Shown: positions 18,590-29,301, numbered from the stretch's first letter. The stretch: 64,000 nucleotides of DNA from Natronospira bacteriovora (GCF_030848495.1 NZ_JAVDDT010000003.1:1-64000); one strand, 5' to 3'. The notes: generated from the sequence alone by a model not told the origin. A program made the numbers and translations.

Positions 18590-20263
18590 TTACATCACCA
18601 GATTCCGGCAATCGGCCAGGACATCCGCCAGGTAACGGGTGAAGCGGGCGGCGGCGGCGCCGTCGATGACCCGATGGTCATAGGACAGGGACAGGGGCAG
18701 CGTCAGGCGTGGCTCGAAGTCCTGGCCGTTCCAGACCGGCTTCATCTCGGCCTTGGAGACACCGAGAATGGCCACCTCCGGTGCATTGACGATCGGCGTG
18801 AAGGCCGTACCTCCGATACCGCCAAGACTGGAGACAGTGAAGCAGGCGCCCTGCATGTGCTTCTGCTGCAGCTTGCCGTTGCGGGCCTTTTCCGCCAGCT
18901 CACCCAGTTCCCGGGCCACATCGAAGACATTCTTCTCGTCCACGTCCCGAATCACGGGCACCACCAGACCATTGGGGGTGTCCGCGGCGAAGCCCAGATG
19001 GAAGTACTTTTTCATGATCAGGTGTTCGCCATCCGGGTCCAGCGAACTGTTGAAATCGGGGAATTCCCTCAGGGCGTGCACACAGGCCTTCATGATGAAG
19101 GCCAGCGGTGTCATCTTGATGCCCATGGATTCGGCGTCGGACTTGAGCGCCTTGCGCACGGCATCCATTTTCGTGATGTCGGCATCGTCGTGCTGGGTGA
19201 CATGAGGCGCATTGACCCAGCTGGCCTGCAGGCGGGGACCGGATATCTTCTTGATGCGGCCCAGCGGCACCCGTTCCACATCACCGAATTTGGAGTGATC
19301 GATCTCCGGCACCTGGGGCAGACCGGCGCCACCGCCGGCACCCCGCAGCTGGGACTTCACCCATTTCTTGACGTCCTCATGGGTGATGCGGCCCTTGTAG
19401 CCGGAACCGTGAATCTTGACCAGATCGGCGCCCAGCTCCCGGGCGAATCGGCGCACCGATGGCGTGGCATGGGCCTTGGCGAAACCGGACTCGTCTATGG
19501 CCTGCAGGGAGCCCCGGTCGGCGCGCTTGTCAGTGCCGGCCGTGTCCCTGGTTTCGGTCGCTACCACCTCACCCTTCCCGGTCGTCGCCGGGGCGACAGA
19601 CTCAGATGACGCGCTATCGGCGGCGGCTTCACTCTCGCCACCGCCCACCAGGGCTTCCATCACCGCAACCACACTGCCTTCGGAAACCTTGTCACCGGCC
19701 TTGACCTTCACGGACTTGATGGTTCCGGCGTGGGGCGCGGGTACATCCATGGCGGCCTTGTCGGTTTCCAGGGTGACGATACCCTGCTCTTCCTCGACCT
19801 CATCACCTTCCGACACCAGCACGTCGATCAGCTCGACCTCGTCGAAGTCACCGATATCGGGAACGGTAATCTCGACTTCCTTTCTTTCACCCGCCGGGGC
19901 GGCCTTTTCCCGGTCGCCGGATGCCTCTTCACTCGGCGCATCCGTCGCGGACGCTTCGCTTTCTCCGGCGTCGCCCGAATCACGATCGTCAGCAGAGGCG
20001 CCTTCATCCGAACCCCCGTCTCCGGCAACCTCCAGTTCAGCAATGACCGTTCCTTCAGCAACCTTGTCGCCGGCGGATACCTTCAGACTGACCACCTTGC
20101 CCGCCTCCGGCGCCGGCACATCCATCGCCGCCTTGTCGGTTTCCAGCGTAATCAGGCCGTCTTCGGCCTCGACACTGTCACCCTCCGACACCAGCACATC
20201 GATGACCTCGACCGCATCGAAATCACCGATGTCCGGGACCTTGACTTGGATCTTGTCCGCCAT
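18590..20263 (-). CDS. aceF: Pyruvate dehydrogenase E2 (dihydrolipoamide acetyltransferase)
   Basis: Core of the pyruvate dehydrogenase complex; transfers the acetyl group from lipoyl to coenzyme A. The 557-aa product has two lipoyl domains (each with [12 protein letters not shown]) joined by acidic Ala/Ser/Asp-rich linkers. Next is the E1/E3-binding domain (HATPSVRRFARELGADL), and then the catalytic domain ending SYDHRVIDGAAAARF with the active-site His and Asp. Start MADKIQ at 20263 is preferred over 20299. Its first about 75 codons and ribosome-site region are near-duplicates of those of lpdA. Confidence 0.96.
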   Translation of the reverse strand: MADKIQVKVPDIGDFDAVEVIDVLVSEGDSVEAEDGLITLETDKAAMDVPAPEAGKVVSLKVSAGDKVAEGTVIAELEVAGDGGSDEGASADDRDSGDAGESEASATDAPSEEASGDREKAAPAGERKEVEITVPDIGDFDEVELIDVLVSEGDEVEEEQGIVTLETDKAAMDVPAPHAGTIKSVKVKAGDKVSEGSVVAVMEALVGGGESEAAADSASSESVAPATTGKGEVVATETRDTAGTDKRADRGSLQAIDESGFAKAHATPSVRRFARELGADLVKIHGSGYKGRITHEDVKKWVKSQLRGAGGGAGLPQVPEIDHSKFGDVERVPLGRIKKISGPRLQASWVNAPHVTQHDDADITKMDAVRKALKSDAESMGIKMTPLAFIMKACVHALREFPDFNSSLDPDGEHLIMKKYFHLGFAADTPNGLVVPVIRDVDEKNVFDVARELGELAEKARNGKLQQKHMQGACFTVSSLGGIGGTAFTPIVNAPEVAILGVSKAEMKPVWNGQDFEPRLTLPLSLSYDHRVIDGAAAARFTRYLADVLADCRNLVM

Positions 20264-20345
20264 GGGGTTGCCTTTTTCCAGGTTGTATCCAAATTTCATT
20301 TATACCGGTTTCGAGCCGGCCCAGCCTGTCCCTTGCAGCCTCCCG

Positions 20346-23012
20346 TCACACCGTGACGGGGTTGGGCGCATCCGGGTCGATGCCATATTTCTTGATCGCC
20401 TCGGCCACTTTCTTGCCATCAAGCTGACCTTCATCGGCCAGGGCCTTCAGGGCCGCGATGGCAACGTGGTAACGGTTGACTTCGAAGAAGCGACGCAGAT
20501 TCTCGCGACTGTCGCTGCGACCATAGCCATCGGTACCCAGAGTCAGGTAACGACGATTCATCCAGGGACGAATCTGGTCCGGGAAGGCGCGGATGTAATC
20601 CGTTGCCGCCACGGCCGGGCCGTCGAAGCCTTCCATCTGCTTTTCCACCCAGGAACGGCGTGGCTTCTTCGCATCCGGGTGCAGACGATTCCAGCGATCC
20701 ACGTCCATGCCGTCACGACGCAATTCGGTAAAGCTGGGGGCGCTCCAGATATCCGCGGCAACACCGAAATCCTCTTCCAGCAATTCGGCGGCAGCAATGA
20801 CTTCCCGGAAGATGGTGCCCGAACCCAGCAACTGAACCCGTTTCTTCTTGCGCTTGTCACCCTGACGGAAAAGGTAGAGGCCCTTGCGGATGCCTTCCTC
20901 CGCTCCCTCCGGCATGGCCGGATGGGCATAGTTCTCGTTCATCATGGTGATGTAGTAGAAGACGTTTTCCTTGTCTTCGTACATGCGCTTGAGGCCGTCA
21001 TGCACCACCACCGCCATTTCATAGGCGAAGGTGGGATCGTAGGACACGCAATTGGGGATGGTCGAACTCAGGATGTGACTGTGACCGTCCTGGTGCTGAA
21101 GGCCCTCCCCATTCAGCGTGGTACGACCGGCGGTTCCCCCCATGAGGAAGCCACGGGCCTGCATGTCCCCGGCCGCCCAGGCAAAGTCGCCAATGCGCTG
21201 GAAACCGAACATGGAGTAGTAGCTGTAGAAGGGAATGGTGGGCACACCCCAGTTGGCTGGTGCAGTGGCTGCGGCCACCCAGGAGGACATGGCACCGGCC
21301 TCGGTAATGCCTTCCTGGAGGATCTGCCCCTTCTTGTCTTCCTTGTAGAACATCAGCTGGTCGGCATCCTGGGGTTCATAAAGCTGCCCCACGGAGCTAT
21401 AGATGCCCAGCTGACGGAACAGGCCGTCCATGCCGAAGGTCCGCGCCTCATCGGGAATGATGGGCACGATGTACTTGCCGATCTTCTTGTCCTTCGTGAG
21501 TGAAGTGAGCATGCGCACGAAGGCCATGGTGGTGGAAATCTCGCGATCCGTGCCATTGAGATACTGCTTGAAGATATCGATGGCCGGGATTTCAAGTTTC
21601 GGCGAGCGATCCTCGCGGGCCGGCAGGTAACCGCCCAGCTTCTTGCGCCGCCCCTTCATGTACTTGATCTCGGGACTGTCTTCCTTGGGCCGATAGATCG
21701 GCACGTCATTGATCTTTTCGTCCGAGATCGGCAGGTTCAGACGGTCACGGTAATACTTGAGGTCTTCTTCACCGAGCTTTTTCTGCTGGTGAGCGATGTT
21801 CTTCGCCTCGGCCGCCTTGCCCATGCCAAAGCCCTTGACCGTCTTGGCCAGAATGACCGTCGGCTGGCCCTTGTGACGGGTGGCGGCGTGATAGGCGGCG
21901 TAGACCTTGCGGGCATCATGCCCCCCTCGATTCAGGCGCCAGATTTCCTCATCGGACATATTGGCGACCATTTCCTTCAGCTCGGGATACTTGCCGAAGA
22001 AATACTCGCGGGTGTAGGCGCCGCCCTTGGCCTTGAAGTTCTGGTATTCGCCGTCCACGGCTTCTTCCATGCGCCGGCGCAGCAGACCCTGGGTGTCCTT
22101 CTCCAGCAGGGGATCCCAGCGATTGCCCCAGATCACCTTGATTACATTCCAGCCGGAGCCGAGGAAGTCGGCCTCCAGCTCCTGGATGATCTTGCCGTTG
22201 CCGCGCACCGGACCATCCAGGCGCTGCAGATTGCAGTTGACCACGAAGATGAGATTGTCCAGGCCCTCGCGGGCGGCCAGGCTGATGGCGCCCAGGGATT
22301 CCGGCTCATCCATTTCCCCGTCACCCAGGAAACACCAGACCTTGGCGTCCTTGGCATCGATCAGGCCACGGTGCTCCAGATAACGCATGTAGCGGGCGTG
22401 ATAGATACCCATGATGGGGCCAAGCCCCATGGATACGGTGGGGAACTGCCAGTAATCGGGCATCAACCAGGGGTGGGGATAGGAAGTGATGCCCTTGCCG
22501 CCCACATCCTCGCGGAAATGCAGCAGCTGCTCCTCGCTGAGGCGGCCTTCCAGGTAGCTGCGGGCATAGATCCCCGGGGAGGAATGGCCCTGGATATAGA
22601 CCTTGTCACCCGGATGATCCTCACTGGGCGCCCGCCAGAAGTGGTTGAAACCCACCTCATAGAGAATGGCCGAAGAAGCATAACTGGCGATATGACCGCC
22701 CAGCTCGGTACCCTTGCGGTTGGCGTGCACCACCATGGCCATGGCATTCCAGCGGATCATGGCCTCGATGCGCTTTTCCATCTCCCGATCGCCGGGGTAG
22801 CCCGGTTCACGCGCGGTGGGAATGGTGTTCAGATAGGCCGTATTGGGCCGGTAGGGCAAATAGGCCCCGGAACGACGGGCATGGTCAATGAGCTGCTCGA
22901 GCAGATAGTGCGCGCGCTCGGGACCATGGATGGCGAGAGCGGATTCCAGTGACTCAATCCACTCCCGGGTCTCTTCCGGGTCCACATCTTTGAATCGTTC
23001 GTTGTCCGCCAT
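20346..23012 (-). CDS. aceE: Pyruvate dehydrogenase E1 component (homodimeric)
   Basis: Thiamine-diphosphate enzyme that decarboxylates pyruvate and acetylates the E2 lipoyl groups. The 888-aa product matches the single-chain gammaproteobacterial type in length. The TPP-binding motif GDGEMDEPES...NCN is at about residues 230-260. Other family stretches are NTIPTAREPGYPGDREMEKRIE, TVKGFGMG and GQPTVILAKT. First gene of the aceE-aceF-lpdA operon; no PdhR-type regulator is next to it, only an oppositely directed peptidase. Confidence 0.97.
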   Translation of the reverse strand: MADNERFKDVDPEETREWIESLESALAIHGPERAHYLLEQLIDHARRSGAYLPYRPNTAYLNTIPTAREPGYPGDREMEKRIEAMIRWNAMAMVVHANRKGTELGGHIASYASSAILYEVGFNHFWRAPSEDHPGDKVYIQGHSSPGIYARSYLEGRLSEEQLLHFREDVGGKGITSYPHPWLMPDYWQFPTVSMGLGPIMGIYHARYMRYLEHRGLIDAKDAKVWCFLGDGEMDEPESLGAISLAAREGLDNLIFVVNCNLQRLDGPVRGNGKIIQELEADFLGSGWNVIKVIWGNRWDPLLEKDTQGLLRRRMEEAVDGEYQNFKAKGGAYTREYFFGKYPELKEMVANMSDEEIWRLNRGGHDARKVYAAYHAATRHKGQPTVILAKTVKGFGMGKAAEAKNIAHQQKKLGEEDLKYYRDRLNLPISDEKINDVPIYRPKEDSPEIKYMKGRRKKLGGYLPAREDRSPKLEIPAIDIFKQYLNGTDREISTTMAFVRMLTSLTKDKKIGKYIVPIIPDEARTFGMDGLFRQLGIYSSVGQLYEPQDADQLMFYKEDKKGQILQEGITEAGAMSSWVAAATAPANWGVPTIPFYSYYSMFGFQRIGDFAWAAGDMQARGFLMGGTAGRTTLNGEGLQHQDGHSHILSSTIPNCVSYDPTFAYEMAVVVHDGLKRMYEDKENVFYYITMMNENYAHPAMPEGAEEGIRKGLYLFRQGDKRKKKRVQLLGSGTIFREVIAAAELLEEDFGVAADIWSAPSFTELRRDGMDVDRWNRLHPDAKKPRRSWVEKQMEGFDGPAVAATDYIRAFPDQIRPWMNRRYLTLGTDGYGRSDSRENLRRFFEVNRYHVAIAALKALADEGQLDGKKVAEAIKKYGIDPDAPNPVTV

Positions 23013-23231
23013 GAAATAGGTCCTTGTACGAAGGAATTTGCTTCAATCTCCGGCGCCCTGGCGTAGGATGCCGGGTGGCAGCATTACCGGGGCCGCGGGG
23101 CCGCGGAATGCGCGGGGAAGGCTGATTCGGGCATGGCAAGACGGCAGGCCCGTCCCGAAGGCCAGCCTCGCCGCCTGCTTCAAACAGGCGCTATGATCGT
23201 TTTTTACCCTCTCAAGGTCAAGGATTCAGCC

Positions 23232-24770
23232 ATGTCGACGGTATTGCCCGAATGTCCGAAAATCCAGATAAAACAGGACACAAGCCTGCCGGATGAGAAC
23301 AGAATCCGGGAATTTGATGCCATGATCCTGATCATGGACGCTGACGGCGAGGCGGGCGGATTTCAAACGGCGAACGGCGCGGGCCACCACCTGCCGACGT
23401 CCATTGCGAAGCGTGCGCAGGCTCGCCTGGCACAATCACCGGAGGGCAGCGGCCCCTTTTTCCTTTCGGCCGGCGAGGCCCGCCTGGCACTGCTTCGGGT
23501 GAGTGACCGGATCGACACCTTCGGGGCGCTCAATCTGATGCGAAAAGCCATGGCCGGCCTGATGGATGATCACCCGCAGGCCATCGCCCTGATCAATTGC
23601 GGCATGCACGCGCGTCCGGCCGAGCGCCTGGCGGAAGCCGCCGTCGCCGCGCTGCTGGCCGCCCGGTTTCCCCTGCCGAAGCTGGGTAAACCACCAAAGG
23701 ACCCAGCCGCCGCGGAAGCGCTGACACTGTTCGGCAACCTGGGTGCCCCCGATATTCATCGGGCCGAAGCCACGGCGGAAGGCAACAATCTGGCCCGCTG
23801 GCTGACCCACCTGCCGCCCAATCACCTGACCCCCGGCCGTTACCGGGAACTGGCCGAGACACTGGCAGAACGGGAAGGCTGGACAAGCCGTTTTCTCGGC
23901 GTGAAGGAACTGCGGCGTCTGGGGGCCGGAGCCTTCCTGTCGGTCGTGGAAGCGAGCCCGACCGAGGATGCGGGCATTCTGCACCTCCAATATCGTCCCA
24001 GCGGGGCGAGCGGCCAACCCTTTACACTGGTGGGCAAGGGCATCTGCTTCGATACCGGCGGCACCAATCTCAAGAGTGCGGACGGCATGTACGGCATGCA
24101 TGGCGACATGCAAGGAAGCGCGGTGGCTCTGGGCAGTCTGCTTGCCCTCAGCCGCCTTGGCTTCACCCAGCCGGTGGACTGCTGGCTGGCCCTGGCGGAG
24201 AATCACATCGGTTCCCGGGCAGCCAAACCCAATGATGTGGTCACGGCCGTGGACGGCACCACCATCGAAATCGTCAATACCGATGCCGAGGGTCGCATGG
24301 TACTGGCCGACACCCTGGCTCTGGCCCGTCGGGAACGGCCACGCGCCATTCTCGATTACGCGACGCTTACCGGCAGTTGCGTGACCGCGCTGGGCCATCG
24401 CATCAGTGGTGCCATCAGCAACCGCCCGGACTGGATTCAGCCCCTGCTTGACTGTGGCCAACGTACGGGCGAGCGTGTCTGGCCCCTGCCCTATGCCGAA
24501 GACTACGACGAGGATCTCGAATCCGGTGTCGCAGATGTTCTCCAGTGCCGCCCCCCCGCAGAAGCGGATCATCTCTATGCCGCCCGCTTTCTCGGCCGCT
24601 TCGTGGGCACGGATATCCCCTGGGTTCATGTGGATCTCTCTGCCGGCCACCGCAAGGGCGGGCTGGGACACATCGGCACGGACATTACCGGCTTCGGAGT
24701 ACGCTTCGGCGTGGAATGGATGCATTTCCTGCAAGACAACCAGGAGCTCTCTGATCAGACGACCGGGTGA
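23232..24770 (+). CDS. M17 leucyl aminopeptidase family protein
   Basis: Cytosolic two-metal aminopeptidase. The product (512 aa) has the metal/catalytic blocks [14 protein letters not shown], NGxxH-like [10 protein letters not shown], and the family signature [14 protein letters not shown], then [15 protein letters not shown]. The usual Lys in VGKGI...SGG is present and the second block reads DTGGTNLK where PepA has DSGGISLK. The N-terminal domain is divergent and short of strong PepA similarity, so I give no symbol. AAGGA before the ATG at 23232 supports the start. Confidence 0.88.
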   Translation: MSTVLPECPKIQIKQDTSLPDENRIREFDAMILIMDADGEAGGFQTANGAGHHLPTSIAKRAQARLAQSPEGSGPFFLSAGEARLALLRVSDRIDTFGALNLMRKAMAGLMDDHPQAIALINCGMHARPAERLAEAAVAALLAARFPLPKLGKPPKDPAAAEALTLFGNLGAPDIHRAEATAEGNNLARWLTHLPPNHLTPGRYRELAETLAEREGWTSRFLGVKELRRLGAGAFLSVVEASPTEDAGILHLQYRPSGASGQPFTLVGKGICFDTGGTNLKSADGMYGMHGDMQGSAVALGSLLALSRLGFTQPVDCWLALAENHIGSRAAKPNDVVTAVDGTTIEIVNTDAEGRMVLADTLALARRERPRAILDYATLTGSCVTALGHRISGAISNRPDWIQPLLDCGQRTGERVWPLPYAEDYDEDLESGVADVLQCRPPAEADHLYAARFLGRFVGTDIPWVHVDLSAGHRKGGLGHIGTDITGFGVRFGVEWMHFLQDNQELSDQTTG

Positions 24771-24892
24771 CCGTCCACTTGCGATTGCCACGACAGGACG
24801 ACCGTCAGACGACCGTCAGCGGCGCTTCAGCGATGCATTGGCGCGGCTGTTACAATGGCCGTCCCGATGATCAGCAGGAATCCGTAACGCTC

Positions 24893-25939
24893 ATGGATCA
24901 ACTCGAGATTACCCGGCCGGACGACTGGCATCTGCATGTGCGTGATGGTGAGGCCATGAAGGCCGTGGTACCGGAAACCGCTCGCATCTTTGGCCGTGCC
25001 ATCATCATGCCCAACCTGCAGCCACCCATCACCACGGTGGAACAGGCCGAGGCCTACAGGGACCGCATTCTCGCCGCGACACCGTCAGACAGCGGCTTTC
25101 GCCCGCTGTTGACGCTCTACCTCACGGACAACACCAGCGAGGAAACTGTCAGGGCGGCGGCCGATCATCCCGATATTCATGCCTTCAAGCTGTATCCGGC
25201 CGGTGCCACCACCAATTCGGATTCCGGTGTCACCGATATCCGGCATGTGCGCCCGGCCCTGGATGCCATGGCCGATTACGACATTCCCCTGCTGGTGCAT
25301 GGGGAAGTCACACGACATGAAGTGGATTTTTTTGATCGCGAGAAGCGGTTCATCGATGAAGTGCTCAGCCGGGTGGTGGAAGACTTCGCGCCCCTGAGGG
25401 TGGTCTTCGAGCACATCACCACGCGGGAAGCGGTGGAGTTCGTTGAATCCGCGCCGTTGCGGGTCGGGGCCACCATCACTCCCCAGCATCTCCTGGAAAA
25501 CCGCAACGCACTCTTTCGGGGCGGGCTGCGTCCTCATCATTTCTGCCTGCCGGTACTGAAACGGGAGGAAGACCGTCGCGCCCTGGTCAGTGCCGCCACC
25601 GGTGGCTCTCCCAAATTCTTCCTTGGGACGGACAGTGCGCCACATCCGAAGGGCGCCAAGGAATCAGCCTGTGGCTGCGCCGGCATCTACTCGGCACATA
25701 CCGCCCTGGAACTTTACGCGGAAGTCTTCGACCGGGCCGGGAAACTCGAGAATCTGGAAGCCTTCGCCAGTTTCAACGGCGCGGATTTCTACGGTCTGCC
25801 CCGGAACAAGGGCTCGGTTCGTCTGGAGCGCAAGGACAAGAGTGTTCCGGATCAGCTGCCCATGGGTGGAAAGGAAATCGTCATTCCTTTCCGTGCTGGC
25901 GAAAGTGTGGCCTGGACCTCAAGCCGACTGGAGCCCTGA
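24893..25939 (+). CDS. pyrC: Dihydroorotase (class II)
   Basis: Third step of pyrimidine synthesis: cyclises carbamoyl aspartate to dihydroorotate with a zinc pair. The 348-aa product starts [19 protein letters not shown]. This carries the first metal motif [31 protein letters not shown] (carboxylated Lys), [18 protein letters not shown] and LGTDSAPHP complete the site. The ATG at 24893 is the family start. rnt overlaps its stop by one base. Confidence 0.97.
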   Translation: MDQLEITRPDDWHLHVRDGEAMKAVVPETARIFGRAIIMPNLQPPITTVEQAEAYRDRILAATPSDSGFRPLLTLYLTDNTSEETVRAAADHPDIHAFKLYPAGATTNSDSGVTDIRHVRPALDAMADYDIPLLVHGEVTRHEVDFFDREKRFIDEVLSRVVEDFAPLRVVFEHITTREAVEFVESAPLRVGATITPQHLLENRNALFRGGLRPHHFCLPVLKREEDRRALVSAATGGSPKFFLGTDSAPHPKGAKESACGCAGIYSAHTALELYAEVFDRAGKLENLEAFASFNGADFYGLPRNKGSVRLERKDKSVPDQLPMGGKEIVIPFRAGESVAWTSSRLEP

Positions 25940-26586
25940 TGAGCGAGGAACAACGACTGGAAAACAACGGCCCACGCATTGCCGACCGCTTTCGCAGCTT
26001 TCTCCCGGTGGTGGTGGATGTGGAGACCGGCGGCTTCAACCCCGCCACCGATGCCCTGCTGGAAATCGCCGGCGTGCTGCTGCACATGAACGACGAAGGG
26101 GAGCTCTATCGGGGCGAGACCTACCGCTACCACGTGCGGCCGTTTCCAGGCGCGAACATCGAGCCGGCGGCACTGGAAGTCACCGGCATCGACCCGGATC
26201 ATCCCCTTCGCCCGGCCATGGATGAACGGGACGCCCTCGGCCGACTTTTCAAGCAGGTTCGCGGCCAGGTCAAGGAAACCGGCTGCACCCGGGCCATCCT
26301 GGTGGGGCACAACAGCTGGTTCGACCTGCAGTTCATGAATGCCGCCGTGGAACGGGCCGGCATCAAGCGCAACCCTTTCCATCCCTTCTCAAGTTTCGAC
26401 ACCGCCACCCTGGGTGGCGTAGCCTTTGGGCAGACGGTTCTGCGCAGAGCCGCCCATGCCGCCGGTCTGAGCTGGGATGAGAGCGCCGCCCATTCGGCGG
26501 CCTACGATGCCGAACAAACGGCGGAACTGTTCTGCCAAATCGTCAATCGATTTCGCGATCAGTACGAAGAAGCCATTGGCAACTAG
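25939..26586 (+). CDS. rnt: Ribonuclease T
   Basis: DEDD-family 3'-5' exonuclease that trims tRNA and other stable RNA ends. The 215-aa product has the ExoI motif VVVDVETGGFN, ExoII around GHNSWFDLQFMN, and ExoIII HSAAYDAEQTAELF with the catalytic His. The start overlaps the pyrC stop (TGATG), indicating translational coupling. pyrC-rnt pairing is common in Pseudomonas-like genomes. Confidence 0.95.
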   Translation: MSEEQRLENNGPRIADRFRSFLPVVVDVETGGFNPATDALLEIAGVLLHMNDEGELYRGETYRYHVRPFPGANIEPAALEVTGIDPDHPLRPAMDERDALGRLFKQVRGQVKETGCTRAILVGHNSWFDLQFMNAAVERAGIKRNPFHPFSSFDTATLGGVAFGQTVLRRAAHAAGLSWDESAAHSAAYDAEQTAELFCQIVNRFRDQYEEAIGN

Positions 26587-26655
26587 TGCCGTCGAAAGAG
26601 CCCACCCCGGGCGCCCTGCAGCCGGCGCATGACCACTCGGGGTGGGGCAAGGCAA

Positions 26656-26973
26656 TCACCCCTCGCTGGCTGCCTTGAGCTCCTTTTCCAGCTCGCCCGA
26701 CTGGAACATTTCCATGATGATGTCACAGCCACCGATCAGCTCACCCTTCACGTACAGCTGAGGATAGGTGGGCCAGTTGGAATATTCCTTGAGACGCTCA
26801 CGCAGTTCCTGGTCTTCCAGGATGTTGAAATAGGCGAACGGCACGCCGATTTGCTTCATCACCTGGGCGGTCTGCGCCGAAAAGCCACACTGGGGAAAAT
26901 CCGGCGTTCCCTTCATGTAAAGAAGGATCGCGTTATCACCCAACTGCTCTTTGATTTTCTGTTCGATATCCAT
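26656..26973 (-). CDS. grxD: Monothiol glutaredoxin, Grx4 family
   Basis: Iron-sulfur cluster carrier protein. The 105-aa product shows MKGTPDFPQCGFSAQ (the CGFS active site), TYPQLYVKGELIGGCDI and the C-terminal block MFQSGELEKEL. Length matches E. coli GrxD. It converges with rnt; a GC-rich hairpin region (26602-26646) lies between them without a clear U-tract. Confidence 0.96.
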   Translation of the reverse strand: MDIEQKIKEQLGDNAILLYMKGTPDFPQCGFSAQTAQVMKQIGVPFAYFNILEDQELRERLKEYSNWPTYPQLYVKGELIGGCDIIMEMFQSGELEKELKAASEG

Positions 26974-27032
26974 GATTCACACTTCTCGGATTGATTGAGG
27001 AAAAAATGACCCTCCGTCCATTCACGGTCGGG

Positions 27033-27401
27033 CTAGTCGTGATTCTGGCGCTCCATCTCGGGTGGTGGAGCGGCCTGCTCCTCACGATCCCGATCGCGAC
27101 CGTCAAATTCGATGTTCGACACCACGCGGCGAACGCCCGGCAGGCTCTCCACTCGCATGACGATGTCACCAATGCCCGAAGGCTCCTGAACCCCACCAGT
27201 CAGGGTGACCACGCCGTCTTCTACCTCGACATCCAGACCGGACGCACCCCGAACCGGGGCATGCCGAAGTTCTGCATGGACGCCCCGGGCGATGGAGCGG
27301 TCGTCGTCGGGATCAATTTCGCCACCACCAAAGCGGGCGCAGGCCATGGGCAGAAGCAGAACGAGAATAAGCAGGTGCTTGAGGGAAGTCGATCTTGTCA
27401 T
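27033..27401 (-). CDS. BON-domain lipoprotein
   Basis: The 122-aa product has a lipoprotein signal (LLILVLLLPMACARF, lipobox PMAC) and one BON domain (SIARGVHAELRH... GLDVEVEDGVVTLTGGVQEP... VMRVESLPGVRRVVSNIEF). BON domains bind membranes or phospholipid in OsmY/DolP-type envelope proteins. The C terminus is charged. ATG at 27401 is the likely start; a GTG two codons upstream is possible. Confidence 0.8.
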   Translation of the reverse strand: MTRSTSLKHLLILVLLLPMACARFGGGEIDPDDDRSIARGVHAELRHAPVRGASGLDVEVEDGVVTLTGGVQEPSGIGDIVMRVESLPGVRRVVSNIEFDGRDRDREEQAAPPPEMERQNHD

Positions 27402-27452
27402 TGCCACTCACGTTGCGATTCGGAATTTGGCGCGTTGACGGCATTTATTGTA

Positions 27453-28994
27453 TCACGCCCGCCCGGCCCGGCCCCAGGCGCCACCCCCCGGGGTCTCCAC
27501 GGTCAGACAGTCGCCCGCGCGAACCCGGAGATGGCATTTCCCCCCGAGATCCCGCCCGTTGAGGCGATTGCGGCCAGCCATTCCCTCGCCGCCACCGGAT
27601 AATCCCCAGGGCCCGTGACGCCGACGTTCGGTCAACAAGCTGATTTCGGCCGTCTCCAGGAAACGATAACAGCGAACGATACCGTCACCGCCCGGATTCT
27701 GCCCACTGCCGCCGGAAGCGGGCCGAAAACCATAGTGAAGCACCTGGAGCGGCCAGGCCATCTCGATCACCTCGACGGGGGTATTGAGGGTGTTGGTCAT
27801 ATGACTGTGAACACCATCCAGCCCCCTGCCCCGGGCATGGCCACCGGTGCCGCCCCCCAGGGTCTCGTAATAGTCCCAGCCTGCACCATGCCGGGATCCC
27901 ATGGCCAGGTTGTTCATGCTGCCCTGGCTGGCCGCGGGCATGCGATCCGGCATGGCCTCGGCCAGGGCACCGATCACCACATCCACAATGCGCTGACTGG
28001 TCTCGACATTACCGGCGGCAACGGCAGCCGGAGCCCGGGCATTGAGCAGGCTGCCCTCGGGGGCATGGATCACGATACGCCGAAAGGCGCCGGCGGTACC
28101 CGGCGTTTCTTCCGGCATGAGACAGCGGAAGACGTACAATACGGCCGCCGCCGTGACCGAGAGGGGGCAGTTGATGTTGCCGGCCACCTGCTCGCAGCTG
28201 CCGGAAAAATCCAGTGAGACCCCATCCGGCCCCACCACCATCGCCAGCCTGATGGGCAGATCCCAGTGACCAAAACCGTCATCGTCCATGCAGTCCGAAA
28301 AGTGGTAACGGCCATGGGGGATTCGGGCGAGGGCCTGGCCTGCCAGCCGTTCAGCGTAGTCATTGACGGCTTGCAAGTGCTGCTTCCAGGCGGACAGACC
28401 CATGCCTTGCAGGAGTGGAGCCAGTTGATCCCGGCCTGAGCGCGCGGCGGCAACCTGGGCCGAGAAATCAGCGGCCACCTGCTCGGGGCGGTTCATGCGC
28501 CGCGTCAGTCCGGCAAGACAATCGCTGTCAATCTCCCCGCGTTTGCCCAACAGCGTGGGCGGGATGATCACCCCCTCCTCCTCCAGGGTGCGGGACAGGG
28601 GCAGGGACCCCGCCGTGTCGGCGCCGATGTCGGAATGATGGGCACGATTGGCCACGAAGCCGGCCAGGGCCTGACCCAGGAAAACCGGCATGATGACGGT
28701 CACGTCAGGCAGGTGGGTACCGCCCAGGTAGGGGTCATTGAGTACCAGGATGTCACCGTCCTGCCAGTCACGATGGCGAACCACACCCCCCATGGCGAAG
28801 GCCATGCTGCCAAGGTGAACGGGAATGTGGGCGGCCTGTGCGCAGAGGGCCCCATCCGCATCGAACAGAGCGCAGGAGAAATCCAGGCGATCACGAATGT
28901 TCGGCGAGAAGGCAGCCCGCCGCAGAACGGCACCCATCTGTTCGCAGACAGCGTTGATGCGATTGACGAAGATGGAGAGGCTGACCGGATCCAT
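27453..28994 (-). CDS. Hydantoinase B/oxoprolinase family protein
   Basis: The 513-aa protein matches HyuB: MDPVSLSIFVNRINAVCEQMG, SPNIRDRLDFSCALFD, HIPVHLGSM, VLNDPYLGGTHLPDVTVI and the C-terminal GGGGWGxx-like end (VETPGGGAWG). HyuB normally works with the ATP-dependent HyuA subunit on hydantoins or 5-oxoproline. No HyuA is in the window, so the substrate and even the activity are unclear. GGAGG lies 12 nt before the ATG at 28994. It follows the DUF1289 gene in the same direction. Confidence 0.9.
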   Translation of the reverse strand: MDPVSLSIFVNRINAVCEQMGAVLRRAAFSPNIRDRLDFSCALFDADGALCAQAAHIPVHLGSMAFAMGGVVRHRDWQDGDILVLNDPYLGGTHLPDVTVIMPVFLGQALAGFVANRAHHSDIGADTAGSLPLSRTLEEEGVIIPPTLLGKRGEIDSDCLAGLTRRMNRPEQVAADFSAQVAAARSGRDQLAPLLQGMGLSAWKQHLQAVNDYAERLAGQALARIPHGRYHFSDCMDDDGFGHWDLPIRLAMVVGPDGVSLDFSGSCEQVAGNINCPLSVTAAAVLYVFRCLMPEETPGTAGAFRRIVIHAPEGSLLNARAPAAVAAGNVETSQRIVDVVIGALAEAMPDRMPAASQGSMNNLAMGSRHGAGWDYYETLGGGTGGHARGRGLDGVHSHMTNTLNTPVEVIEMAWPLQVLHYGFRPASGGSGQNPGGDGIVRCYRFLETAEISLLTERRRHGPWGLSGGGEGMAGRNRLNGRDLGGKCHLRVRAGDCLTVETPGGGAWGRAGRA

Positions 28995-29019
28995 GCTCTG
29001 GCTGACCTCCCGGCGGGCT

Positions 29020-29301
29020 TCAGGCGCCCATGGCCGGATCACGTTCCGGCAACTGACGGACGATGTCCCATTGTTCTTCCGGGCTCAGCTCCGTCCACTG
29101 GGCGATTTCGGTGAGGCTGCGCAGGCAGCCCATGCAATGGCCATCATCGTCCATGGTGCAGACACCCACACAGGGACTGGGCGGCGGCTCGGGACTGGCC
29201 GGCATGGGGCGCGGCGTGTCGGAAGGATCGTAGCTGACCGGATCCTTGAGATAGCGGCGGGAGCTGGACTGGGACATGGACTCACTTGGGCGCTGTGACA
29301 T
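29020..29301 (-). CDS. DUF1289 small cysteine-rich protein
   Basis: The 93-aa product contains PCVGVCTMDDDGHCMGCLRS followed by LTEIAQWTELSPEEQWDIV, which is the DUF1289 pattern with four conserved cysteines, probably a metal site. The N terminus is disordered, with Ser and Pro. An alternative ATG lies at 29277. No function is established. It lies between hyuB-like and sodB in the same direction. Confidence 0.85.
   Translation of the reverse strand: MSQRPSESMSQSSSRRYLKDPVSYDPSDTPRPMPASPEPPPSPCVGVCTMDDDGHCMGCLRSLTEIAQWTELSPEEQWDIVRQLPERDPAMGA

Noticed and set aside
19416-21503. Long + strand frame opposite aceF and aceE
   Set aside because: Low-complexity Ser/Thr translation and complete overlap with well-supported genes.
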